The position numbers were made by a program, and so were the translations under genes. A DNA stretch of 33,249 nucleotides from a virus, in IMG/VR virus record IMGVR_UViG_3300031951_000715, positions 1 through 33,249 of that record, one strand, 5' to 3'. The notes under the pieces were generated by a model. It saw only the letters and a program-made list of their open reading frames with translations, made no database searches and was not told the DNA's origin. Below, one piece after another: positions 1-8,556 of this stretch (position 1 is the stretch's first letter; each line of letters begins with the position of its first letter).

Positions 1-1252
1 TACCATCAGGTAAAGTAACAGCCTCTTCACCTTTAACACCAGTTTCAGTCTTTAGTAACTTTTGATTTTTACCAAGTAAAGCTCTTGTCTTACCATCCTT
101 ACCAACACCAAGCCATTTTGCTAATGCTGTATTAGCCTCTCTTGACTTTACTGCTTGCTGATCTGGTGGTAATGAAAGGTATGAAGAAAGAGCATTATCA
201 AATGATCCAGATAAAGTTTTTACGCTAGGCTGCACTGGTATAGGCTCATCATAGATAGCCATATTTACTTCAGCTGCTTTACCTTTTTTAACTTTACCTG
301 CTTTATCTGTAACAGGAGTTACTACTTGAGCAGCTGTTTGTGTTTGCTGTTTAGCTGGCAATACAAGTAACTGATCTGGAGTGTATGCTTTTAGATCACC
401 AACATTTCTTATAAGCATTGGCATCTCATCCATCTCGGCAAATGCAAATACTCTGTCACCATTTGATAATGCTTTCTCAGCTTCCATTATTGTTTTTGGC
501 TCAACACCAGCAGTGCTTAATTCGGTTATGGTGTTTGTAATATCAGACAATTTTCCTTTAGCTGTGAATGGAACTATGTCTGCAATCATTCCAGTTTTAC
601 GCAAACCAGATTCGATTACATCAGCAGCAGCAGGAGCTAACGCTTCAGCGCCAGCCATTAATCCTTTAGCACCATACTTAACTGCTTTACTAGCAGCTTG
701 GAATGCAGGTATAGCATTCAACAAATCTAGCGCTTCTGGTGTAGGACGTAATGTCTGACCTTCGCCAGTAGTAGGAGTAAAGCCATAGCTCATAGCCTCC
801 ATTACTTTGCCAAGATCTCCTACAGTGAGATCCTTCAAAGTAAGAGTGCCAACATCAGGCAAACCAATTACAGCAAAATCTAGATACTCTGCACCAGACT
901 GTATTGCAGATCCAATGTTACCCATAAATTCCTGCAAATCATTTCTAGGTATACTTTGGATTGATGCTGTGTCTTCTGGAAATACACGACCAGCAGTTGG
1001 CATGGCGCCAGTTGCTGGAGCAGGTTTAGCAGCAGGTACTTCCTGACCAATAATACTAGCTGGTGTGCTTCGTCCAGCAGCAATCCTAGCAGCAGCCTCT
1101 GGTGAATCAGGAGTCAAAACAATCTCACCCATTGGAGCTTCTAACTGTGCAGCTGGTGGAACTGGCCCACGAAAGTTAGGATCACCCTCATCTAACTCAC
1201 CAGTAGGTAATGCAGCCGCAGCAGAGTTTAAAAACTTTTCTTCCAAGTTCAT
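1..1252 (-). CDS. large internal virion protein, gp16-position (partial, C-terminus off window)
   Basis: The frame opens at an ATG that overlaps the stop of the gp15-like gene as ATGA, and stays open for 417 codons to the window edge. The start is MNLEEKFLNSAAAALPTGEL. The N-terminal ~100 residues are rich in Pro and Ala. A mixed region around residues 100-230 follows, with small hydrophobic stretches such as LPDVGTLTLKDLTVGDLG. No catalytic motif was recognised in the visible part. Position directly after the gp14-like and gp15-like genes matches T7 gp16, the large ejected core protein that helps DNA cross the cell envelope; that role is inferred from synteny only. Phages of this type often have very long proteins here, so most of it may lie outside the window. 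Six-frame shadows on the + strand in this interval were discarded. Confidence 0.75.
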   Translation of the reverse strand, partial: MNLEEKFLNSAAAALPTGELDEGDPNFRGPVPPAAQLEAPMGEIVLTPDSPEAAARIAAGRSTPASIIGQEVPAAKPAPATGAMPTAGRVFPEDTASIQSIPRNDLQEFMGNIGSAIQSGAEYLDFAVIGLPDVGTLTLKDLTVGDLGKVMEAMSYGFTPTTGEGQTLRPTPEALDLLNAIPAFQAASKAVKYGAKGLMAGAEALAPAAADVIESGLRKTGMIADIVPFTAKGKLSDITNTITELSTAGVEPKTIMEAEKALSNGDRVFAFAEMDEMPMLIRNVGDLKAYTPDQLLVLPAKQQTQTAAQVVTPVTDKAGKVKKGKAAEVNMAIYDEPIPVQPSVKTLSGSFDNALSSYLSLPPDQQAVKSREANTALAKWLGVGKDGKTRALLGKNQKLLKTETGVKGEEAVTLPDG

Positions 1253-2937
1253 TTCATAGCCTCTTTCATTCTCTCTTGGGCTGTCATTAACTTTTCCATG
1301 TCATCTTTTGAGAATTTATAGTCTGGATTTTTTCTTCTTATTTCTTCCTCTGAAAAGAATTTTCCTTTTTCTGGAGGAGGTACTCCATTTTTCATTTTGC
1401 CAAATGTCTTTTTTAATGCTTTATATTCTTCATCAATATTTTTTAATTTTTGATCAGACTGACCAGCGCTAACTAATTGTTGCGCTCGTGTAGTAACATC
1501 AAATGGCTCGCCTTTTTTACGAGCCTCTAAATACTCAAATGTAATTTGATTCTTTAATGAAGCAGACTTTCTCTTGGCATCATCCATACCAGCTTGGAAT
1601 GGATCAGATATACCAAGACCATTGTCAATAATATTTTTAGCCATAGACAAATCTTTGTCTTGTGACCGTATTTGCTTGCCAAGAGTATGAGCCTCCTCCC
1701 AACTAATTTTTCCGTCTTTTGCAAATTGCCTTAATTCATTTTCGCCAATTTTATTTAATGCAATTTGCTGCTCTAAGCTAAACATAAATTCAAAATTAGC
1801 AGGAGATTTATCCTGACCATTTCTAATGGCTTTTATTTCTGCACTGCTTGCTTGACCAGTGCTGAGTAATATATTTACAAGATCATCACCAGTTATTTTT
1901 CCAGTGTAGAAATCATCTCTTGCAAGCATTGCCTCTTCTTTATTTAACTTTTCTTTACGAGAAAAATCATCCTGCCTAAACTTTTCTTTTTTGCTTTCGG
2001 AGTTGTAAAATTGATCCACAACTTTATCTCTTGTTTCCGTAGAAAGTGTATTCCACAAAGCCTGATATTTACCTGTACTCCCTTCTTGAATAGCTTGCAG
2101 TTTTGATGCCAAACTATTTTCAGGAGTAGATTGTCCAAACTCATCAGAAGAAAAGTAATTTGAAAGCCTATCAACATAAGCTTTTTCAGTTCTTGTATCT
2201 AAATTCTTTTGAGCATTTGCAAACGCAATAGGATCATTTGTCTGCATGATCATGTCTAATCTTTTATTGCGCTCACTTAATACCATTCCATTTAATTTTT
2301 GCGGATCTGGTTCAGCGTCAATACTTGCTCTAACTACAGAGTCAAAATCACTTAAAGATCTATTGACGTTTTCCTCAATAATCTTTGCATTAAGTTCACC
2401 AATTCTCTTGGCCGCAGCTTGATACACTACGTTTGACGCAGTAGCTACTGATGCTCTAAAAGCATTAGCTTGCTCTGGATCTATCCTTGCAATTACATCA
2501 CCGTTACCTTTTGCAATACCGTAAAACTGTTCATCCAGCTGTCTAATATTTGTAATCTGACCAGCTTCAACTTGTTTGTATACGGTAGCAATCTCACTTC
2601 TAGCAGCAAGTTCAAGCGTAGATCTAAGTTGACCAGCCTGTATCTTTCTAGCTGCATCACCAAAGTATGTGCCAGCAGCAGGAGCTTTTAAAGCAATGTC
2701 ATAGGATCCCTGCTTTGCAGCCATGATCTGCTCATCAGAGATAGGGTTGTTATATGCCCATTGCTCACCTTCACGAATAGCAGTTTTTGCAGCAGCCTTA
2801 AATGCAAACTCACTCAAACGATCAAGAGACTGACCAATCATTTGTGAAGTTCTCTCGCTCTCACGCAAGTCAGCAAAGTCTAACTTTTGCGTAGGCTGAG
2901 ATAGCAATCCAGATTGTTGGTATGTTGGTAATGGCAT
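1249..2937 (-). CDS. internal virion protein, gp15-like
   Basis: A 562-residue, highly charged and largely helical protein that starts MPLPTYQQSGLLSQPTQKLD. Residues ~25-330 are dominated by Ala/Glu/Gln/Lys helices (for example LRESERTSQMIGQSLDRLSE), and residues ~330-562 are very rich in Lys and Glu. It lies between a gp14-like gene and a large gp16-position gene, the T7 order 14-15-16. In T7, gp15 and gp16 form the internal core that is ejected to build the DNA translocation conduit through the periplasm. There is no signal peptide or membrane segment, as expected for a protein packaged in the capsid. Family assignment rests on length, composition and order rather than on a recognised motif. 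Confidence 0.7.
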   Translation of the reverse strand: MPLPTYQQSGLLSQPTQKLDFADLRESERTSQMIGQSLDRLSEFAFKAAAKTAIREGEQWAYNNPISDEQIMAAKQGSYDIALKAPAAGTYFGDAARKIQAGQLRSTLELAARSEIATVYKQVEAGQITNIRQLDEQFYGIAKGNGDVIARIDPEQANAFRASVATASNVVYQAAAKRIGELNAKIIEENVNRSLSDFDSVVRASIDAEPDPQKLNGMVLSERNKRLDMIMQTNDPIAFANAQKNLDTRTEKAYVDRLSNYFSSDEFGQSTPENSLASKLQAIQEGSTGKYQALWNTLSTETRDKVVDQFYNSESKKEKFRQDDFSRKEKLNKEEAMLARDDFYTGKITGDDLVNILLSTGQASSAEIKAIRNGQDKSPANFEFMFSLEQQIALNKIGENELRQFAKDGKISWEEAHTLGKQIRSQDKDLSMAKNIIDNGLGISDPFQAGMDDAKRKSASLKNQITFEYLEARKKGEPFDVTTRAQQLVSAGQSDQKLKNIDEEYKALKKTFGKMKNGVPPPEKGKFFSEEEIRRKNPDYKFSKDDMEKLMTAQERMKEAMK

Positions 2938-2942
2938 AGTAT

Positions 2943-3470
2943 TTACATAGTCGCAGTTTTTTGCATTAATCTTGGAGAATAACTTCCAGCCTCAACAACT
3001 GGCACAGTGCTACCGCCAGCAGCAGGAGCAGATCCTAGTTGGCTATACTGGAATCCAGCAGAAGCTAATGACATAGCTGCTTGAAAGTATCCTTGCTTTT
3101 CTGCTTGGTTAGCAGCTGATGCATACATAGCTTTTTGAGCCTCACCCATTCTTTCAGCACCAGCAGCACCAGATAAAGATATTTCAAACTCCTTACCAGC
3201 TCTACGAGTATTTACATCTTGAATTAATGCAGCAGATCCTTGGAATGATTGAACACCACCAGCTGATCCTCTAGCTCTAGCTGCTGCATTTGTTTCATTT
3301 AATTTCTGCAAAGTCATGTTTGCTTGCTGCTCGTATTGCAATGCACGTTGCTTACTTTCAAGGCTTGCTTGCTCTGCTTGCAAATGTAATTGCCGACCAC
3401 GAGCTTGACCAGCTTGAATGCTATTAACAGCTGACAATGCCGCAAATGCAATAAGTGCTACTTGTGCCAT
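2943..3470 (-). CDS. internal virion protein, gp14-like
   Basis: A 175-residue protein. Its start MAQVALIAFAALSAVNSIQA is a hydrophobic Ala-rich segment, followed by a long Gln/Glu/Ala helix (about residues 25-75) and a Gly/Ala/Ser-rich middle. This layout, a short hydrophobic N-terminus then coiled-coil-like helices, is typical of T7 gp14 relatives, which leave the capsid and insert in the outer membrane during infection. It starts one base after the tail tubular protein B stop and ends five bases before the gp15-like start, so it is clearly cotranscribed with the tail genes. The internal repeat of RARGSAGG-type sequence is low complexity. Function is by family resemblance and gene order. 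Confidence 0.75.
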   Translation of the reverse strand: MAQVALIAFAALSAVNSIQAGQARGRQLHLQAEQASLESKQRALQYEQQANMTLQKLNETNAAARARGSAGGVQSFQGSAALIQDVNTRRAGKEFEISLSGAAGAERMGEAQKAMYASAANQAEKQGYFQAAMSLASAGFQYSQLGSAPAAGGSTVPVVEAGSYSPRLMQKTATM

Positions 3471-3471
3471 G

Positions 3472-5469
3472 TTAAGTCCCCTGATGTACAGCTACTTTAT
3501 ACTCAATACCAAGTAGCGTCATTTTTAATGGGAGATTCTGAGATACGGTAATCTTTGCGTCCTGAGAATATCCCAAGATCCCATGTAATACCTTAATGCC
3601 AGTGAAGTCTGGAATGTCAGCATCCAATATGCTGGCAGTATCAAAGCTTCTAATAGGCACTTCGATATTATTAATCTTTAAATGCTGTGTATCTTTTAAT
3701 ACAGCATTCACTTCCACAATACGTTTTTTAAATCCAATGCGAGTGCCTGATGCCAGTCTTAATTCAATTGGCTGGGTAGCTACAGTAACTTCATATGGCA
3801 ACCCAACTTCATATGATGAAGTAGACGCACGAGGAAAAGTAACAGTACCACCAGCGGGTACTACCTGATCAGGCTGGATAGTGCCATCTAGCTTTACATT
3901 AACCGTCTTAGCAATCAAGTGTGATGCTGATGCACTAGCAGCTGCGCCACCTTTGACAGCGCAATCTGTGTATGTATCGTCATCAAAATACTCGACATAG
4001 TATTGAGTAGCGCCATTAATAGTACGTTTAACGACTGTGTAGATTGTAGTGATATCTACACCAACATCTATGAACTCGCCATCAGTAACAAACTCTGATG
4101 GAGCGATAACATTCTGTTGACGTAGCAATGAGAAGACAGCCATTGTGCCAGCTGTGCTGTTGATGATTAACAGCAAATCATTCTCGTCTGTAGCTACAGT
4201 CCTACGCAATCCTAGTCTAGTTGGATTCTTTAATAGATGACCAGCCAGCAAAGAGATCTTGTTCGTTAAATACGTCAGCTGAGTATCCGAGAAAGCCATC
4301 TCATTTAGCGCTTTACCTTGGCGCTGAATAAACAGAGTGCCAGACTCTAGCTGCTGTACTCGAATGCCTTCCTTGCTGCCGTTACGACTAATTGTCTTTA
4401 CAAAAAAGTTAGTAGGTGTAATTGGCTCTAATCCATTTTGAGGAATATAGAACTCACCACCAGTTGTGAATACTTGCAGATCTCGACCTGAGATCATGTC
4501 AGTAATTGAGTTATAAGTATTCGTGTCTAGCGTAGCTTCTACTGCATCATCATCTAATCCTTCGGTAGCTTCAAAGTCAAAGAATATACCTACCTTGCTA
4601 CCCCAAATAGTAGATGGTCTAGATTCACTACCGCCAAAGTAAAGCCTACCTTCATGGAATGTAACTGTGGCCGGATAGCCTTTTGTGCTTGACCATACAG
4701 CCTCATAGCCAGATTCATAATCCCAACTACCTGATGCAATAGCCGATGAGTTAAAGAATGGGAACTCTGTAATAGCGCTCACCACTGTGCCTGATGTATA
4801 GGCAACAATCTTAGCTCTACCTTGTGGACTAGCATTCACGTATTGTCCAACACTACCAGCCGTAAATACTGATGCACTAGCAGTTAATGTGATCTTTCCA
4901 GCTACGGCTGATGGTGTCAGCGTAGCAGCTGGATTAGTTACGCTAAGAGTAAAAGCATACTTAGGTACAGAGTCAAAAGTAATTACTGATGCAGTCCAAT
5001 CAGCATTGGTGGCTCCACGAACAATCTTAATTGGCGCTATAGATGGATGAACCACAATCAAAGTGTCAGCTGATTGAGTCCAGCAAATTCTAGCCAGCCT
5101 TGCTCCAGTTAAACCTACAGCCGATGTACTGAGATAGCTGTTGCCAGTTCCGTTGATGTTCGTAATTAATACCTTGTTTCTATACACATACATTCTGTTA
5201 TGTGTGAAAACAAGCATATAACTATCAGAAGTTGAGAACTCAAACGCAACGCATCTCACACCATTAGCAGCAGATTCTGATCCACTATTAGGTAATGCTG
5301 ATAAGTACCTTAAACCTGCTCTACGTCTCAATCCACCTTGTGGCTGGATCACTACGTTAGTAGCCTCAGACAAAGCATTCTGATAGGCAGCAAGATCCAC
5401 ACGAGCCAACAGTAGTGGATCCATCTCTCCTGAAGAGAAGTTTGTCTGGAGTGATACAAAACGTGTCAT
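3472..5469 (-). CDS. tail tubular protein B (gp12-like nozzle)
   Basis: A 665-residue beta-rich protein. The N-terminus contains the family's familiar run of FSSGEMDPLLLARVDLAAYQ followed by NVVIQPQGGLRRRAGLRYL (residues ~10-60), which marks T7 gp12-type tail nozzle proteins. In T7, gp12 forms the hexameric nozzle below the gp11 ring and closes the tail until DNA ejection. The gene overlaps the stop of the gp11-like gene by one base and is followed after one base by the gp14-like gene. Length is somewhat below that of T7 gp12 (about 790 residues), common in T7-like tails outside the T7 group. No truncation is evident. Confidence 0.88.
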   Translation of the reverse strand: MTRFVSLQTNFSSGEMDPLLLARVDLAAYQNALSEATNVVIQPQGGLRRRAGLRYLSALPNSGSESAANGVRCVAFEFSTSDSYMLVFTHNRMYVYRNKVLITNINGTGNSYLSTSAVGLTGARLARICWTQSADTLIVVHPSIAPIKIVRGATNADWTASVITFDSVPKYAFTLSVTNPAATLTPSAVAGKITLTASASVFTAGSVGQYVNASPQGRAKIVAYTSGTVVSAITEFPFFNSSAIASGSWDYESGYEAVWSSTKGYPATVTFHEGRLYFGGSESRPSTIWGSKVGIFFDFEATEGLDDDAVEATLDTNTYNSITDMISGRDLQVFTTGGEFYIPQNGLEPITPTNFFVKTISRNGSKEGIRVQQLESGTLFIQRQGKALNEMAFSDTQLTYLTNKISLLAGHLLKNPTRLGLRRTVATDENDLLLIINSTAGTMAVFSLLRQQNVIAPSEFVTDGEFIDVGVDITTIYTVVKRTINGATQYYVEYFDDDTYTDCAVKGGAAASASASHLIAKTVNVKLDGTIQPDQVVPAGGTVTFPRASTSSYEVGLPYEVTVATQPIELRLASGTRIGFKKRIVEVNAVLKDTQHLKINNIEVPIRSFDTASILDADIPDFTGIKVLHGILGYSQDAKITVSQNLPLKMTLLGIEYKVAVHQGT

Positions 5470-6083
5470 TAGTATCTAACCGCTATCAATGAGTAGTCTT
5501 CAATAGACTGCACAGGATTATTCTGTCCATCAATATTGATCGATGTACGCATATAGCCACCACGACCATTCTCAGCCGGAGAGCCTACAGCTACGCTCTG
5601 CCAGTATTGAGCCTTATCTACCTGATCTGTGATTGGTAAAGCAAAGTGCCAAGCCATTACATATTTAAGCAGCTGCACAAAGTACGATGGCATAGCATAT
5701 TCTGGAGTTGAATACTGATATTCAGCGTAAATAGTTTGCTCATTCGTCAGTACCTTATCACCCATGATTTTGTAGTTTTGGATTGGATAAGCGCCAACAT
5801 TTCCAGTGTTGAATATCTTGCGAGGAGATCCTAAACGATCACCAGACAAAGCATATTCATAACGATATTCATTAGTTGGAGTAGTTACTAGCTGTGCTAG
5901 TTGTTCTTTTTTAAAACTAAATGACCAAGGATAGGTCATTAAGATTTGATTTTTGATGTCGTGATAAAGTCGATCAGCTACATTAGCCTCATCAGTACCG
6001 TCATTAAATGACGATATTGGACGAGCGCCCAACATGATCAATGCATCAGAGCAAATCGATAGACTGGTATCGCCAGCAGCCAT
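5469..6083 (-). CDS. tail tubular protein A (gp11-like adaptor)
   Basis: A 204-residue protein with the characteristic N-terminus DTSLSICSDALIMLGARPIS, then a helical region with LYHDIKNQILMTYPWSFSFK. These are hallmarks of T7 gp11, the adaptor ring that links the portal to the nozzle. The gene directly precedes the gp12-like gene and overlaps it by one base. It lies just downstream of a hairpin (6104-6136), so transcription reaching it from the coat gene may be reduced. Residues ~125-170 (YAMPSYFVQLLKYVMAWHFA) hold the conserved helix of the family. Assignment is strong from sequence pattern and position together. Confidence 0.9.
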   Translation of the reverse strand: MAAGDTSLSICSDALIMLGARPISSFNDGTDEANVADRLYHDIKNQILMTYPWSFSFKKEQLAQLVTTPTNEYRYEYALSGDRLGSPRKIFNTGNVGAYPIQNYKIMGDKVLTNEQTIYAEYQYSTPEYAMPSYFVQLLKYVMAWHFALPITDQVDKAQYWQSVAVGSPAENGRGGYMRTSINIDGQNNPVQSIEDYSLIAVRY

Positions 6084-6103
6084 GTCCAGATCCTTAATGT
6101 GAT

Positions 6104-6136
6104 AAAGGGCTACCCTCGGAAACCAAGAGCAGCCCT
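6104..6136 (-). terminator. strong hairpin terminator or attenuator between coat and tail genes
   Basis: On the minus strand AGGGCT pairs with AGCCCT (6131-6136 with 6106-6111). Inside it CTCTTGG pairs with CCGAGGG around a TTT loop, giving about 14 stem pairs with two G-T wobbles. It is followed by only TTTAT, so it may leak. It lies in the 72-base gap between the small post-coat gene and the gp11-like gene, a sensible place to make much more coat than tail protein. Confidence 0.6.
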
Positions 6137-6155
6137 GTGTTTGACACTGACTAGA

Positions 6156-6431
6156 TTAGTCAGTATCTGTTGCGCTTACAGTTGTACCGTCAGCGATATC
6201 AACAACACCAGCTGTCGTAACTTGGTTTACATATGTTAATACCAAGCTAGGAGTAGTGCTGTCGTAAACAAAGATAATATCGCCAACTTTTAACAGCGAT
6301 GCAATGCTGTTGAAGTAGCCAGCGGTATTAACAGTTGCTTGTGTATCAGCTGTTTTGTACGAGTAAATTGATGGTGCATTACCAGCTTTACTCGCTGCGA
6401 TTGTTGCAAAGCCATCTGCAGAAAATGCCAT
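6156..6431 (-). CDS. small post-coat virion protein (putative decoration or cement)
   Basis: A 91-residue, Thr/Ala/Ser-rich, mostly neutral beta-like protein: it starts MAFSADGFATIAASKAGNAP and ends in TVSATDTD. A central VGDIIFVYDSTTPSLVLTYV (residues ~48-67) looks like two beta strands. Genes of this size and composition are common just after the coat gene in T7-like and Bordetella BPP-1-like podoviruses, where some are capsid cement or decoration proteins; that role is inferred here. It starts 12 bases after the coat stop and is followed by a strong hairpin, so it shares the coat transcript and is probably made in large amounts. Confidence 0.6.
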   Translation of the reverse strand: MAFSADGFATIAASKAGNAPSIYSYKTADTQATVNTAGYFNSIASLLKVGDIIFVYDSTTPSLVLTYVNQVTTAGVVDIADGTTVSATDTD

Positions 6432-6443
6432 ATTAGCCCCCTA

Positions 6444-7286
6444 TTAAGATTCGCGGCAGGTAATCGCTACGATACCTTCTGCGTCAATGGTTACAGCGCC
6501 AGCGCTGAATACTTCATTTACCAGCCAAGATGTCTTTTCTGGAATGTAGTTGATCTCCGAGCGCATACCTATACCTTCAGCGTAGCCGATTGCATCTTTG
6601 TGGAATGCGAAACATACACGATCCAGCGAACCATCGATAGCCAAGCCACCTTCAGAGCGATCACCTAATACGTGGAAAGTGAAACCCAAGTATGTGTTGA
6701 TCTCGCCTTGTACTAGCGCTTTGATGCTATTGAAGTCAGAGGAAGTTACAGCTGTCTCAGACAACAAGTTAGATAAGCCGTTTGCATGGATGATGATGTT
6801 ACGACCTTCAGAAGGTACGTTGTTCTTATCCAGTAAACGCTTTGCTTCACGCAGTTTAGCTAAGTTCATATTGGTGTCAGCGCCACCGATATCATTAGAT
6901 ACTGTCAATGAAGTGCCAGAAGCAGCCAATGCATCCAATACTAATTGGTCTTGTCTACGACCCATAGCAGAAGCTACAACTTGTACGAGTTCTTGACGCT
7001 CGTCAAAGTTTACTTTTTGCTGGGAGAAAATGTCCGAATACTCAGCTGCATTCCAGTCTTGCAATGTGCAAGTTACTGAGCTGAAGCCTACGTTCATTGG
7101 GGTTACATCGGTTTGTGTAATGCGAGCAGTCGCAACACCTTTACCGACTTTTGGGAATTTTACGGTTGAGCCTTCGACACCACGACGTTGACGCACAGCG
7201 CCCACAAGCATTGCTTTCGCTTGGTATGCTTGTTTGACTTCTGCATCAAACAGGGTGACAAAAGCGTTTGATAAAGATACGCTCAT
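6444..7286 (-). CDS. major capsid protein
   Basis: A 280-residue protein with the pattern of podovirus coat proteins. The N-terminus is FVTLFDAEVKQAYQAKAMLV, then RQRRGVEGSTVKFPKVGKG, then ITQTDVTPMNVGFSSVTCTL with a long helix FDERQELVQVVASAMGRRQD (residues ~95-115). The HK97 fold is presumed from family. An excellent ribosome site, AAGGAG, lies 6 bases before the ATG. A 231-base non-coding leader and an upstream terminator separate the gene from scaffold, so the coat gene probably has its own promoter. It builds the icosahedral shell around the scaffold core. Confidence 0.9.
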   Translation of the reverse strand: MSVSLSNAFVTLFDAEVKQAYQAKAMLVGAVRQRRGVEGSTVKFPKVGKGVATARITQTDVTPMNVGFSSVTCTLQDWNAAEYSDIFSQQKVNFDERQELVQVVASAMGRRQDQLVLDALAASGTSLTVSNDIGGADTNMNLAKLREAKRLLDKNNVPSEGRNIIIHANGLSNLLSETAVTSSDFNSIKALVQGEINTYLGFTFHVLGDRSEGGLAIDGSLDRVCFAFHKDAIGYAEGIGMRSEINYIPEKTSWLVNEVFSAGAVTIDAEGIVAITCRES

Positions 7287-7465
7287 GTTGTACTCCTTAG
7301 TAGTTTGATAAGATTGTTTTGCGCCACGATATGCCCATCGCTGGGGTCTTAGCTTGCCTTTTACGTTAGCCTAAACGTCTACATCCGTAGTGGTAAGGGT
7401 CAGTCTGATATCAGCCTGATATGCCTTGATGCTGTTTTACACTATTTTTTAAAAAACGCAAAACG
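7287..7465 (-). promoter_or_regulatory. coat-gene leader with ATAT repeats and hairpins
   Basis: Non-coding leader between the scaffold terminator and the coat start. It holds a 12-base TTTTTTAAAAAA palindrome (7445-7456) and a palindrome CTGATATCAG (7405-7414). CTGATAT is repeated 11 bases on (7416-7422). A small stem ACGTT/AACGT lies at about 7364-7379. The stretch 7314-7332 matches 17 of 19 bases of 19301-19319 in the RHH leader. No convincing -35/-10 pair was found, so the promoter is inferred from position. Confidence 0.4.
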
Positions 7466-7491
7466 AAAAAAAGCCCAGCACTTGGCTGGGC
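7466..7491 (-). terminator. rho-independent terminator after scaffold gene
   Basis: On the minus strand GCCCAGC pairs with GCTGGGC (7 G/C-rich pairs, loop of 5), followed directly by seven T. It lies 26 bases past the scaffold stop. This is the clearest intrinsic terminator in the window. It separates the terminase/portal/scaffold transcript from the coat transcript. Confidence 0.9.
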
Positions 7492-7517
7492 AAACTCCAA
7501 GACAGAGGAGGGAGACT

Positions 7518-8288
7518 CTAACCGAATGTCTGTGCAAACATCCGTTCTACTTTCTGCCTGTAGGCTGGATCCGTTTTGTACTTTGGATCATTGACCATGC
7601 CGTACAACTCTTCTTTACTTGGTGCGCCATCTACTGGCACTGAGTTGGTAGGAATCTTAGTGCCTTCATAGGTTTCACGCAACTTTGCCAACGCTTTAAT
7701 TCCCTTGGCTGTGCCACCCATAATCTTGAATTCTTCAAAATCATCAGCACCCCATATGCCTTTATTGACCAATCCCCTACCCCAATCAGTCATAGACTTG
7801 ATCATAGCGTTTGCATTTGGCCCAAGTGCCTTGAGTTCAGCATCACGATTAAATGCTGCTTGCTGTTGTTGAGCGCCACCCATCTCAACTACTTGCCCTA
7901 CCAGCTTATCCAAAGCCAGCTGGCTGATGCCGAATTCCTGCGCCCAGCCCATTACCGTATTTCTTACAGGATCGTCTTCGGGAATTGAACCAAATGCGCT
8001 GGTATCGTATTTACCATCGGCTGGTGGTTTGTGTTTGCCTTGGCTGATCTGCTTTCTGAGATCGCCCCAGCTTTTTGCTATTGCCTCCAAGTCTGGCTCG
8101 GACTCGTCTTTCTTCCAGAAGTTTTCAGGCCACCAGTCTGGACGTTCTAGAGGACTATCATCATCCTCTGGTGTCGCTGCTTTATGTTCTACTGCTGTGG
8201 CTACTGGATTAGCTTGGCTTTGTGTATCGTCAGTTGCGGTTGCACCATCCAATAGGCCAGCATCACTGCTGGGTTGGTTGTCTTCCAT
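7518..8288 (-). CDS. capsid scaffolding protein
   Basis: A 256-residue acidic protein. The disordered Asp/Ser/Gln-rich N-terminus (residues 1-50) leads to PDWWPENFWKKDESEPDLEA, then PDWWP-linked helices, and the C-terminus is YKTDPAYRQKVERMFAQTFG. The 'PDWxPE-F' segment, the acidic low-complexity start and a short basic C-terminal helix are typical of podovirus scaffolds (T7 gp9 and BPP-1-like relatives), whose C-terminus contacts the coat. The gene overlaps the preceding Bbp19-like gene by 26 bases and is followed by a strong terminator before the coat gene. AAAGGA upstream supports the ATG chosen. Confidence 0.87.
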   Translation of the reverse strand: MEDNQPSSDAGLLDGATATDDTQSQANPVATAVEHKAATPEDDDSPLERPDWWPENFWKKDESEPDLEAIAKSWGDLRKQISQGKHKPPADGKYDTSAFGSIPEDDPVRNTVMGWAQEFGISQLALDKLVGQVVEMGGAQQQQAAFNRDAELKALGPNANAMIKSMTDWGRGLVNKGIWGADDFEEFKIMGGTAKGIKALAKLRETYEGTKIPTNSVPVDGAPSKEELYGMVNDPKYKTDPAYRQKVERMFAQTFG

Positions 8289-8556
8289 TATTTTCCTTTG
8301 GTTTGAGAGAGCGTTTTATCCTCGCCTCTATATCACGCACCACACTATTTTGCCCTTCACGATAATAAGCATATGAAGAGTCGCAGTCTGGTGTGGCAAC
8401 AGGCTGCTCTAACAAGGTAGACCGTAGCCACCTCATTAATTTTTGTCCGTCCTCGGTAGTCATTACCTTGGCACACAAGATATCCAGATCATCAGACATT
8501 TGTGTAGCAACACGAATGTCAGTAGGTAGTTCATCAAAATCATCCCACCCAGCCAT
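8263..8556 (-). CDS. Bbp19-like structural-module protein
   Basis: A 97-residue protein with the pattern DGQKLMRWLRS in the middle and YAYYREGQNSVVRDIEARI near the C-terminus. That pattern marks the small family named after Bordetella phage BPP-1 Bbp19, found between portal and scaffold genes in many podoviruses. Its exact role is not settled; head assembly or a minor virion part is likely from context. The start overlaps the portal stop as TAATG, and the end overlaps the scaffold start, so the three proteins are translationally coupled. Confidence 0.8.
   Translation of the reverse strand: MAGWDDFDELPTDIRVATQMSDDLDILCAKVMTTEDGQKLMRWLRSTLLEQPVATPDCDSSYAYYREGQNSVVRDIEARIKRSLKPKENNGRQPTQQ

Noticed and set aside
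381-1259. Open frames on the + strand and a 67-codon minus frame inside the first kilobase.
   Set aside because: They are antisense or out-of-frame shadows of the long open frame running from 1252 to base 1, which has a coupled start.
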